This document shows, piece by piece, positions 44,508 to 55,290 of a DNA stretch of 64,000 nt. Each line of letters begins with the position of its first letter. The stretch's first letter is position 1. This stretch comes from Arachis hypogaea (Eukaryota; Streptophyta; Magnoliopsida; Fabales; Fabaceae): contig NC_092048.1 of assembly GCF_003086295.3 (NCBI RefSeq), forward strand, positions 109,136,276 to 109,200,275, given 5' to 3'. The notes beneath the pieces were generated by a model, which was not told where the DNA came from, did no database searches, and saw only the letters and a list, made by a program, of their open reading frames with translations. The position numbers and the translations under genes were made by a program.

Positions 44508-46457
44508 TCATAGAGGATCCAAAGAGTTTCCAGTCGCAGCATCCCGGGGTGAAGGAGGACGAGTCTGAAGAGGCACCGCATCTACCGTCCCATCATCCCG
44601 GTTCAGGATCCGACAATCAGGATCCAACTCGAGATGACCAACTGCAGGAGTTGGAGAAGTCGGTACAACAGAAGCTTTGGCAGCAGGCACAGGAGGAGGG
44701 CTGATGTCATCATCATCATTAGGATCATCAGGGACAATCTTACCATCTTTAACAATGTTGTCCAAACTGAAGAGGGAAAGGTCAAGCTCGGGCGCAAGAA
44801 CTCGAACTTGCTCCTTCAAATTCTCATAAGTAGCATTAACACTGTCTACAAGATGACCCTGAAGTTCGGCATAATCAGCTCAGATAGATTCCAAAGTCTC
44901 CCTGAGATCCATCATCTCCTTATAAGTAGTGACATAGCTCTCCTTATGCTTCAACACCGTATCCTCAGCCAACTTCGCAGAGGCCGCCAAAGCAACAGCT
45001 TTAGTCTTTTCGCCCTCCAACTCTTTCTCTAACCTGGTCACTCTCACCTCAAGCTCCTCCTTCAAACCCTTAATCCGATCAAACTCTGATTTGGCCTCCT
45101 CCATAAAAGGCCTTCGTCACATGGATAGGAAGATCTTGGGCGGTTTGGTACAGAGCTGCCCCCATATGAGCCATCTTAATGCTGTTCTGAGTTATAAAAT
45201 CCAAATGACAAAGAAGAGAAACATCGTCAGTAGGAATGACACCATAGGGACCAATCTGCTGGTCAACAAACCCAACAGCGTCAAAATCAGGAGCATATAG
45301 ATTGAAGGGCTCAACAGTCCGAGGTCTTTTTGAAGGAGGAACGGCCGTAGGAGAAGAAACAGCAGCAGAAGCCTGGGGAGGATCAAGCACATGAACCTGA
45401 GGGGTAGAAATCACCCTCCTCGGTCCAGGAGAGCTCGGCACCGGCTGTTTAGGAGGAACACAAGAAGACCCTTCCCCAGCCACTCTGGCTGAGATGTTTT
45501 GGGCCGCAGTAGCCTTCCTCGCCTTTTTAAAGGCTTTCATAAAATTATTGTTCTTGGCCATCTCTGAAAAACAAAATCAACCATAGAAGCAGATTACAAA
45601 CTGGAAAACAGATAACAAGAAACAAGTAAGCCAAAGCAAAAAGAAGTCGACCGCTACCCAGCTCGGCTCGGACAAGAGAAGGGTCTCCTAAAAATCTCTT
45701 TGTATCAAGATGAGGAGGTTGCCCCCCAAATCCCCTCCAACAAAGTCACGAAAGCCTGCTCAACCCCATCAAGCATTTCCCACGTATATCTAGATACTAC
45801 AACTTTCTTTTGCCAACATAAAGGGAAGGCAGGTTCACCATTTGATTCTAAGAAAAATGGTCGAGCTCCCTCAACAGCTCGGACCTTGAAGAAGTAATTC
45901 TTGAAATCCCTAAAAGACTCATCGTACATAGAAAACACTTTGTGCCCTTAGGCAGACCGGAAAGAAACCCAAGAAGCTTTCTTTTTGGTAGTCCCAGGCT
46001 TGGTCAAAACAAAAAGATACAGAAAGAGAGTTTGAGAAAGTGTGACATCCAACTCTTGGCAAAGCAATTGAAAGATTTTGATGAAACCCCATGAGTTCGG
46101 ATGGAGTTGGGATGGGGCCACATTGCACGACTATAACAAGTCGGTCTCAAAAGAAGTAAAGGGAAAGGTAATGTTCAGCTGGCTAAAAAAATAGTCATAG
46201 GCATAAAAGAAGGGACGTTCCCCTTGGGTCAGAGAAGGAAAGCAAACCCTCTCATCGGAGTCCAGCGCTACCAACTCATAATCTTTCCCATGGTCTCTAC
46301 GATTACAGATACTGTGACATTTTCTAAGTTCCACAAGATACTCAGGATTAACAATCGAAACACACATCAGAACAAGGGAGTCCAGCCAATCGGACATGCC
46401 CTCGGGGACTTTGGAGGAGGTCTCAATAATATTTTTGCGAGAGGAAGACATGGTCAA
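44508..46457 (-). pseudogene. Antisense ORF region of the Tat element
   Basis: Opposite to gag-pol. Pieces in order: 46457-46131 (start SSSRKNIIETSSKVPEGMSD, then WLDSLVLMCVSIVN), 46128-45919 (APSQLHPNSWGFIKIFQLL in frame), 45938-45705 (FSMYDESFRDFKNYFFKVRA), 45561-45079 (Pro/Ser rich, SPTAVPPSKRPRTVEP, then FVDQQIGPYGVIPTDDVSLL), 45104-44880 (coiled coil, VTRLEKELEGEKTKAV) and 44819-44508 (Asp/Pro tail). This matches the putative gypsy-type transposon protein of plants found as an extra ORF in Tat elements. Stops and shifts lie between pieces; some gaps could be introns. Function of the family is unknown. Confidence 0.75.
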
Positions 46458-47610
46458 CTAATCCTACAGCAAAGAAAAAGAGAGGAATTACTAAATAAAC
46501 AGCTCGGCCATACCAAAAAAATCAGCTCGGACAAATATGACTAAGAACAACACAAACAGCAAAAAGGACACCCCAGGACCCATACCAAAGATCCAGAGGC
46601 ATTCTTTGGAGGCAATTATGGAACAAGGACTCAGAAAAAATCTACAAGCCTACATCTCTACACCTCCTAACAAGAAGATAACCCTTTTTCAAAGATAACC
46701 CTTTTTTCAACAAAAGTGACACTCCGACAAGAAAGCCACAAAATTCAAAAAGCCATCAAAAGTAGCTGTCAACATCAAAACAAGATCAAAATCACCGAAA
46801 GGCGCAATCCTTTTTCAAAGAATCAGACAGTTTCATCATCCCAAAATTTCAAAAATGGTAACGCAAACTGACGCAATAACAACATTCAAAACCCTAAAAG
46901 TATCAACTATAAGGGAAAAAGCTAAGGGGCATACACAAGGAAAAGGAACTCCAAAAAACATACATCACAACAACAATCAAGCATAACGACACAAAAAGGT
47001 TCAAGCTTTCCAACATAAATTCGAGCAAGATCAAAATTTTTTCATAAATAAAACAATGCAAGCAGGAAGAAGAATAGTTAAGAAAGAACGAAAGAAACAG
47101 AAAACCAACCTGAAAAGAGGAGGAGACGATGAATGCTGAAAGGTTGAAGCAACAATGAAACCGAAAGATCACCCTTCGAAAGAACAAGGGCACCAAAACA
47201 GTCACCAGCAGCGTCACAAGGAGAAGCGCAAAAAACGTAAAAAGCAAAGAATCTCAGGCAAACCAGAAGATAGAAAGGCGAAAATGGAGTTTCGGGAAGC
47301 AGAAGAGAGAAAATGGAAAGCAAAGGTCTTTTTGCAAATTCAAAGTGAAGAAAGGGGGGAAAACAGCAAAGGGAAGAATTAATGGGTTATTAAAAACTCT
47401 CGCACGTTCCCAAGACAGAAAGACGTGCGTTTCAAAAAAGCGAAAGGAACGCTTGTTTTAAAAAATCAAGGAAAAACGTTTCGCATTCAAAGGGAAACTC
47501 TACAAAGAAGAAGTTGACAAAATACTCGAGTTCGGCTTCACCAGAGAAGGATCGAAGTCCTAAAACTAAGACTCGACCTCAAAAGAAAGACCAAGCTCAA
47601 GCAGGGACAC

Positions 47611-48174
47611 TGTTCATACCCTGGATCGAGCTGTCTGACCCAAGATGTTTGACGACAAGTCGACCGACCTCTTCAAGTCAGGACTACCCGACCTCTTCTC
47701 AAAAGAGCTCGGCCAAATCACCAGAAAAGCCCAATAAGGGCCCAAACAAAGGAACACGGCCTAAAATCCAAAGGCAGCCCAAGCATATAGAGATAAGGGC
47801 GGTTCCCTTGAAGATAAGATGACCTCACTCAAAGATAAGATAAGATAACTATCTTATCTCCAGAAAGGTCACTCCACACCATTATAAATACACTAGAGCA
47901 CCCAGGTATAACTCATACTCTGATTCTACTAAAAATCTGCTTAATACCCTGGCTAACTTAAGCATCGGAGTCCCTTGTAGGTACCACCACCCTCCGGTGA
48001 CAAAGGATCAGCAGCATAAGCCAGTCTAACAAGTCGGACACAACAGCATAAGCCAGTCCAACAAGTCGGACACAACAGCTCCGGCCGCCATCCATCAGCC
48101 GGACACGTCATCTCCGACCAGTATAGAAGATCTCGTCCGAGATCGACCTACAGTTTCAGGTAACCCTCGAAACA
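47611..48174 (+). mobile_element. 3' LTR
   Basis: 564 bp, TGTTCATACCCTGG to CTCGAAACA. Longer than the 5' LTR by 33 bp because a CAGCATAAGCCAGTC(C/T)AACA unit is duplicated at about 48011-48077. The sequence just before it is CAAGCTCAAGCAGGGACAC, a weak polypurine tract. Confidence 0.92.
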
Positions 48175-48274
48175 GTTACTATTAACCATGATGACAAAAC
48201 TTATTTCATCTAATAATTATTAAATATATCATAAAAAATAACTTACCCTTTATTTAAAAAAGAGAGTTAGATAA

Positions 48275-50640
48275 AAATCACACACATATATATAAATAAT
48301 TGTATTGTTTCGAATTTTACAACTATAAAATCGATATCTAAACCAATAATTAAGAATACGTTTAATTGAAAAAAAAGTATAGATTACCAATATAATATCT
48401 GTCAACTTATTACCAATAATAATTAATTATTATATTTTAATTAAAATTAGGATTGAGTTGACCTAAATTAAATCAAAACTTGAATGACGAGGATTTGTAA
48501 CTGCCTAAAGGAGAGCTGCGGCGTGAATTACTGAATGTGTCACGCAACCCTTCATCTCACTCATGTCTGGTGCACTTCATCTCACCCATCTCTGGCAAGC
48601 TCTCCGTTGTTAATTTTTTTCCGTCACCGAAAAAAGTCAGTGCCCGCATTACGCCTCCGCAATTGCCGCATTGCATTCCCTCCGCCACTGTCATCTTCGT
48701 CGTCACACCATGGAGCCTTCACCACCGTCGTCTTTACCGCGACGCGAAACCCCCTCCCCATGGAGCTGCCGCTGTTGCGTCGTGCCGTTAGTTGTACTGT
48801 TTGGAATGCGTGCAGTGATTTGCGTCTGCGCCGCCATTGCGACCTCCATCTCGACGATCCTCTGAGCAGTGTCGGTGCCATCTGTAACCAATCCCCGTCG
48901 CCTCAACGCGTGCTTTGCATGCGCAATTTTTCCTCCGCAGGACCACCGCGGCACCTTCTCCCTCGTGATCTACATCGTCGATGTCTACCGCAGGGCGCTC
49001 TCTCTATTTCATTTCTACCTTTTCAATCCGATCAAAAACACCTCCACTAAAAGATACATGTATAAAGAGACATATTCAGGAGACACATCCACAAAGACAT
49101 TTTTATTAAATCCAGCCATAAAAAAGACACTTCTATTAGACACATCCACAAAGATATTTTCATTAAATACAGTTATAAACAAGAATTGACAGGAGTTGGT
49201 AGAATCTTTATTAATTACGTAGCGGGCCAGGATTGAAATAATTGAATCTTATATATTAACGAAAATATTTGGTAACCAAAGAAAATCAGCCAAAAACAGC
49301 CATAACTTACCTTATTAGACCCAATTATCCGACAAATTTAAAACCAATTAAATTGATGGAATTTAACGTGTGCATATGGGTCCTAACTTTTTTCAATTGC
49401 CGAAATATATACAGAGTGAAACTTGGTTTCATATATGAAAGCAGGCTTGACGACAATCATGTTACATGTAGATCACGATATCATATTCGCACGATTTCTT
49501 CTAAATTAAATTAAACATACACAATATCAAATCAATAAAAGAAAAGAATTGGGATTGCTTAAATCATAAATCATAAAGCAACGAACTTGTTATTTTTCTG
49601 TCTTCTCACACGTGTATGGATATGTATTGCCTTCAGGATTCTCCTGGAAGCCATGAAATATATAATAAAGAATTAACAAAATGTCAATTGCTTTCCGAAT
49701 ACATATATACATGATGCACAAACACCGTCAGCAATACACATTTACTAAAATTTAATTAAAGATATCATCCTGCTGCCTTGAGATGTAAACATTTTGAATG
49801 TTTAATCAGGGCTATTTCAAGTGAGAAGAAAGCAAAATTATATTATAAAGATTTCATTTTCATGTTTGTAAAGTAGACGAAAATAAGATATATCTTTTCC
49901 TGGAAGGTTCATGCATGTTTGCACAATCAAGTTCTTTTATTTTATTTTATTTTTCTGATATTGAGCTAGCTAGCAAGTAGGGTAACAAGCACCTGACCTG
50001 ATTATACAACACACATGCATAATGTATACATACACGCACTATGTATGTGCCTTAATGTACTTTCTCATCTTGGCATGTATAATCTATATATCATGTGTGT
50101 TGATGTATGTACATAAGATATTAATTAAGATCGATTATAAAAATAACAATACTATATACACTCAAAAAATCAATTATCAAATGAAATATAAATATGCATG
50201 TATTGTTTAATTTATTTTTAAAATATATTTTATGATTTAATAGTTGATTTTTAATGTACACATAAGATAATTTTATAAATAATTAAATCGGAGTGATGGC
50301 TAGGAAATATGAACTATATTGGCTTAGCTTTGGCTTTAGTAATATTTGAGATGGACGTGGTATACAAATGATTCTTAAGTTGATGGTTAATAATAATAGT
50401 GTTAGGGAAAAAACGGAATGAAGTAGTAGTGTAAACAAGGTGATAGGAATGACATGTGTGTCACTTTCAGGATATGTGATGAGGTTAGTTGTTGGGAAAA
50501 CGGAGATCGGAAATAGCAGAAAGAAGGGGGTGCATGGAGTAACTAATTAACAACGTAACAGTATTCTATTACTTATAGTACGTAGAAATTAGAGGGACTA
50601 GGTATAGTAGTAGATAGTAGAAGGAGTAGTAAATCTGATG
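48275..50640. other. Intergenic DNA left of MYB103
   Basis: 48490-49010 is a GC-rich block with open frames on both strands; the 171-codon frame at 48535-49050 is Ser, Arg, His and Leu rich and not recognised. 49040-49190 holds two units with ACACATCCACAAAGA(C/T)AT and TT(A/T)CATTAAAT(C/A)CAG, probably repeat-derived. 49190-50640 is AT-rich, with no gene seen, and includes the distal promoter of MYB103. Confidence 0.5.
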
Positions 50641-50698
50641 GAGGGTCATTTTAGAGTTAGATGGAGTAGTTGTGGGTCCCGTCCCATCTGGTTGTGGA

Positions 50699-50707
50699 TT
50701 ATATATT
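50699..50707 (+). promoter_or_regulatory. Candidate TATA box of MYB103
   Basis: TTATATATT about 100 bp before the ATG, followed by a pyrimidine-rich stretch (TTTCCCTCTCTTG) suited to a plant leader. Placement is inferred from position. Confidence 0.5.
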
Positions 50708-50805
50708 CCGGCTCTGATCTGTACTTTCCCTCTCTTGTTTTTAAGGAGAGTTAGAAAGAAGATCCAATCGCGATCCAGGTATTATATTACACATTCATTA
50801 ATGCA

Positions 50806-51969
50806 ATGGGTCACCATTCGTGCTGCAACCAACAGAAGGTTAAGAGAGGCCTTTGGTCCCCTGAGGAAGACGAGAAACTCATTCGTTACATTACCACTCA
50901 TGGCTATGGCTGTTGGAGTGAAGTCCCTGAGAAAGCTGGTACATCCATTATCGATTACTATATATTCTTTTCTTTTCATTTCGTTTCAATATGTATTAAT
51001 TGCATGATCTATCAGGGCTTCAAAGGTGTGGAAAGAGTTGTAGGCTGAGATGGATTAATTATTTGAGGCCTGATATTAGAAGAGGCAGGTTTACACCAGA
51101 GGAGGAGAAGTTAATCATAAGTCTCCATGGTGTCGTAGGCAATAGGTAATTTGAATTCTTCTCATCACTCTTTTCGTTCTAAGATTTTGATTCTTGTTAT
51201 TTTTTTGTTGAATTTGTGAAACAATAATAATGCACGCAGATGGGCGCACATTGCAAGCCACTTACCTGGTAGAACTGACAATGAAATAAAGAACTACTGG
51301 AATTCGTGGATCAAGAAGAAGATAAGAAAGCCTTCTTCAGCGGCAACAAATAATGCATCTTCACAAACTAGTGTGGATCATTCTTCTCACTTCAGCTATA
51401 ATAATTATACTAATTCCAATCAACTACTAGATCTTCATCAAGATAATCTAACACCAAAGCAACCACTTCATCAAGAATCCTTGTTCTCTTCAACATACCC
51501 ACTATTTATGTTTGACACTAGTTCACTAGATGGGACCACAACAGACAACAGTTTACGAGTTGATCAAATATTCCAAGATGCTAATGTTGGTTTGAGTTCT
51601 GAAACATGGAACTTGAGCCACCACCAGAACCCAGTTCAAGCACTTGCTGCTCCTCCATCAACAACTTTCGCAGTTGCTGTGGGATTGGACACAACCAATT
51701 ATCTGCCGCCATTGATAGAGAACGTGGAGAGCATGGTACCGGTTGAGGTGCAATCTTGTAGCATGGAGGAGGTAGGAGATGGTGCTCTAGACTGCTTGCA
51801 ATTGCAGAGGCAACAAGATCAGTTGAATGCATGGGTTGAATCCACACACCAACAATGTCCTAACTTTCTCTTTTGGGACAATGTTGAAGGCCCAATTGGT
51901 GGGGAACAAGAACTTGCACCAAACTCTTCATCAAATAAAACTAGTGCTCTTTCTCAATTTCCTTTGTGA
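50806..51969 (+). CDS. MYB103: R2R3-MYB transcription factor, MYB103 type
   Basis: Exons 50806-50938, 51016-51145 and 51240-51969; introns of 77 and 94 bp with GT-AG ends in phase 1 (codon 45) and phase 2 (codon 88), the standard R2R3 positions. The product has 330 residues and starts [21 protein letters not shown]2 tryptophans are at 17, 37 and 57; R3 has Phe70, Trp89 and Trp108. [20 protein letters not shown] ends the domain. The C-terminal part keeps [11 protein letters not shown] and, near the end, [14 protein letters not shown] and SALSQFPL, features I recall from Arabidopsis MYB103 (At1g63910, about 370 aa). That protein is a nuclear activator in the secondary-wall network that promotes syringyl lignin through F5H; the same role here is inferred. 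It is intact. The start is fixed by the family; another ATG at 50801 is out of frame. Confidence 0.93.
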
Positions 51970-52894
51970 GAGAAGATTCTGATGTGTCCCTACATGCATA
52001 CTCTCTTTTTTCCTTTTTTCTAAATGACTTCTCTAACTTGGGTGAAATTCCAGGCCAGGCTTTCTGAAACTTTGCAGAGATTGCTCCCTTTTTTCTTTCT
52101 TTGATTTTTGATTGCTGATTTGTAAAGATTGTGGAACGCGAGTGAACGAGTGAGTGAATATGATATATGTATACATTATATTTACAAAATGTGTGTAATT
52201 TTATTATTATTGGGGTGTTTTTTAGTGGGAAAAGGGAAAAATGATGGAAATAATAAAGGCTATTATTGCAAGTATAGCTAGCAGCAAAGTTTGATTTTGA
52301 ATGGGGGATTATAAAGCAAAGCAGCTTCAATTTGCAATATATTTGACTGTACAAAAGGAGGTTTTTGAATGATGAGAATGATAATAATGGATACATTATT
52401 GTATTATTATATATGTTCCATTTATGTATGTATGCATGTGTGTATGTTTTTAACTTTTTATTAATCAGCTATAGCTAGTTTGATTTTGAAGATATTTGAC
52501 TATGTATATATGCATGCGGTGGTTTTAATTTGAATGATGATGATGATGATGTTTTAATTTTGCTTATATACATAGATATATGTATCTCCATTCTCCAACA
52601 ACCACGGTGCCTTGTAAAAAGAAAAGACCAAAATAAAAAGTGAAAAAGCATTGACTTATCTCACATGCATGTCTCCCAACCAACCCCCAAAAACACCAAA
52701 CGCAAAAGCGAGAGAGAAAAGAGATTCTCTTCTTCTCGCCATGCTAAGGCTGGAGACGAATTGCTCTCGCCATTGCTACGTTAATTCTCTTAAACCCTTC
52801 CCCTTCAACACATCTTTGTTCTTCTTCAGTGGTGCCATTTTTTTTTCATCCCATGTATCCCCACAAAATTTTCACTCCGTTTATACTAAATCCT
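51970..52894. other. 3' flank of MYB103
   Basis: AATAAA at 52252-52257, 283 bp after the stop, is the first good poly(A) signal. The rest is AT-rich with GATGAT runs near 52536; an open frame at 52651-52896 has no recognisable content. Confidence 0.5.
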
Positions 52895-54082
52895 AAAAGT
52901 AGTTTTCCAAATTTAGTTCGTACATTAATTTAATCTCTGAAATTTCAAGTGCACTAATTTAAACTTTTAGATTGAACTTTAGGTGATATACTAGTCTTTC
53001 AACTTATTTTTAACGTGAGTCAACAGCCAGATTGTTGATGTGTCACCACTACTATCACATGCACGTGGCATCATCACTCACCCCACATTATTATTATCAT
53101 CTTCTTTTTCATCCCTATTTCGATCTGTGTCTCCCTCTTCTTTTCCCATCTTCCACCACTTTTTTCTCCATTTTTCTTTCCCTCACCTTTCCACCTTCTA
53201 TCACTTTCTGCTGCAAGTTTTTTTGCCACCATACTACTCCCTTTGATATCCTCCCCTCTTCCTCCACTTTCACCGTCACAGCACTTGCCACACTCAAGCT
53301 GAAAATCTCAACACACACTAACAGAAATCATAGATAGAAAAACCTAAATGCAACTCCACATTCCAAAAAAATCATCTAAATTCTCACATTGTTACACCCA
53401 ATGAAATCACACCTCAATGAAGAAGCTAAATCCACAAAACAAAATCAAAGGTTTTAGAATCCTGGTACAAATTCACAATAAAAAAGAAAAAAGAGAATGA
53501 ATGAAATTGAAGTGATGGAGTGAGTGTTTGAAAAATCTTGAAAGAGAGAGAGTGTCCCGAATGATGAGGTGGTAATCGACGGCTACGGCGATGAATCGAG
53601 CATCGGGAGAAAAACAATAAGGACTCATTTGCTTGTAAGATTAAATGAACTTATAAGACCCAAAATTTTTGAAAAATCTTATTTTGAGCTAATTCAATTT
53701 ATTTATTTGTTAAAAACTTTATTTTCAGAAATTATTTTATTAAAAAATAATTAAATCAAGTTTTGATGATTAAAATAGAAATTTTACTTAATTTTATAAT
53801 TATTGAATAATTTTCTATATTTAAATTATAAAGTTTAGTAGTTGTAAAAGAATAAGAATTTTATATGATTTAGTTTAAATAATTGAGATTTTAGAATTTA
53901 ATATTTTAATTTTTATAAGCAAAGAAAATTAATTATATTATCTCTAATTTTAAATTAAAATACTTGATTAAAAGACAATTAACAAATTGATAATTAAATA
54001 ATATTTTTTTAAAGTAATTTTGAGAAATTAAATTACATTTCAAAATTAATACAATATAACCTAATTTGATTTAAAATTAACA

Positions 54083-54117
54083 AAACCCTAATTTTTATAT
54101 AACCCTAACCCTAAAAC
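54083..54117 (+). promoter_or_regulatory. LTR promoter with telo-box motifs and TATA
   Basis: AAACCCTAA at 54083, TTATATAA at 54095-54102 and AACCCTAACCCTAAAAC at 54101-54117. A single AAACCCTAA is at 19149-19157 at the same place of the other LTR. Confidence 0.5.
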
Positions 54118-55039
54118 ACACATATTTTTTCATCACCCAAAGAAACCCTAGCCGCCCCTCATTTAGAAAAGAAAGAAAGAAAACAGAGATAGAGAAGAAA
54201 AGAAGAAAGGGGGACGCACCGGTGCTAGTGGGCCCCACCGTCGTAGCCAAGCTGCTTGCCACCATTGTCGCTGGTGTTGACGCGGAGGAAAGAGCCAAAG
54301 GAGAGGAAGAATAGCGCTATTCCGCCGTTCCTCGTTGCAATTGAAGCTCATCGCCGTTGCTGTTGCTATCCGCACTGTCGTCATCATCAAGGGAAGCCAC
54401 CATCGTCGTCTTCATCGTGGACCTCCACCGTCGCTGCCAACTTCCTCCGCCGTCGTGCTTGGTCACGAATGGGAGAGGGAGAAGCAGTCTCTGTCACCGG
54501 AAAACAGCGCTGTCGTTGCCAAGATCCACTGCCGATAAGGGTTTTACTTCTGGTTTCCGTTATTTTGAATTCCGGAAATATTATCGTTACTGCATGGTTG
54601 TTACAGTTGCTGTCACCGAGCTTCTGGTCGTCGTTGTTGCTTGGGATAGATGTTAGAGTTGCTACCGAATTCGTTCAGAGGTTGCTACTACGTTGTTCTT
54701 TTGTTGCAGTAAGTATCTCTATTTCGGAACCCTCGCCGTTAGCATTCTATTGTATGTTATTAAGGATTTTGCAAAATTGATGATTTAGGATTGAGTTATC
54801 GAGGTTTCATATTGCAATTAAAGTTGTTTCTGTTGTTGCGGAAGTAAGCGAAGCTGTGGATGTAGCCGATGCTATTGCGGACTGAGGGGAAAAAGGGACT
54901 TATCGTGTTAGAATTGCTGCGGGCTTGATTCCGCTTGCTCTGGGATGTGGTTGAGATAGAATGATTATGATGATGAGGGGTGATGTTGATTGATTATGAG
55001 GATTGTGATTGAGGATAAGCATGACAATGAGACTAAGTC

Positions 55040-55290
55040 TAATAAGGTACACCTGCCTGGGTAGATGCAGTGGAGTGATTTCGCTTGCTCCAGGACGTGG
55101 TGAAACGTATTTTCCTGGGTAGATGTAGTGGAGTGATTCCACTTGTTCTGGGTTATAGTTTAAGATCCTGGAATAGACGCAAGGATTGTGGTTATGTCCC
55201 GCTTGCCCCCAGTTGATATTTGATCTTTTAAGGTAGATGCAAGGATTATGGTTTTGTCCAGCTTGCTCCCAGTTGGAATGTTGACCATAC
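55040..55290 (+). repeat. Tandem 50-60-bp units in the solo LTR
   Basis: About four degenerate copies of a (C)CTGGGTAGATG(C/T)A(G/A)-GGA...GCTTGCTCC(A/C)-type unit. Similar units occur at 13440-13610. Confidence 0.75.

Larger units (their letters stand above)
37674..48174 (+). mobile_element. Complete Tat-lineage Ty3-gypsy retrotransposon (10.5 kb)
   Basis: Target duplication GTTAT (37669-37673) and GTTAC (48175-48179). 5' LTR 37674-38204, tRNA-Asp type primer site 38206-38223, gag, protease, RT, RNase H, second (archaeal-type) RNase H, integrase, tandem repeats, an antisense ORF region, then the 3' LTR 47611-48174. The second RNase H after the first places it in the Tat lineage. All ORFs carry shifts or stops, so it is defective in cis. 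By eye the LTRs differ at about 25-30 aligned sites of 531, mostly C/T and G/A, plus a 33-bp duplication in the 3' LTR. Confidence 0.93.
37205..48275. mobile_element. MITE-like inverted repeat split by a Tat retrotransposon
   Basis: Left arm near 37214-37300 (TATGATAAATCTAATAGTTA, then TTGGATGAAATGAATTAGG) pairs with the right arm near 48180-48262 read inward (TATGATATATTTAATAATTA, then TTAGATGAAATAAGTTTTG). Removing 37674-48174 leaves about 570 bp. Exact ends are unclear. Confidence 0.6.

Noticed and set aside
37674..48174. Autonomously active Tat element
   Set aside because: Stops and frameshifts in gag, RT, RNase H, integrase and the antisense ORF; LTRs already differ.
48535..49050. 171-codon ORF as a host gene
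   Set aside because: Ser/Arg/His/Leu-rich in all frames, no domain recognised, followed by repeat units; reported only as an unexplained GC-rich block.
53032..53337. 101-codon plus-strand ORF and its partner at 56509-56760
   Set aside because: They are the two arms of an inverted repeat; pyrimidine-rich DNA reads open in several frames.
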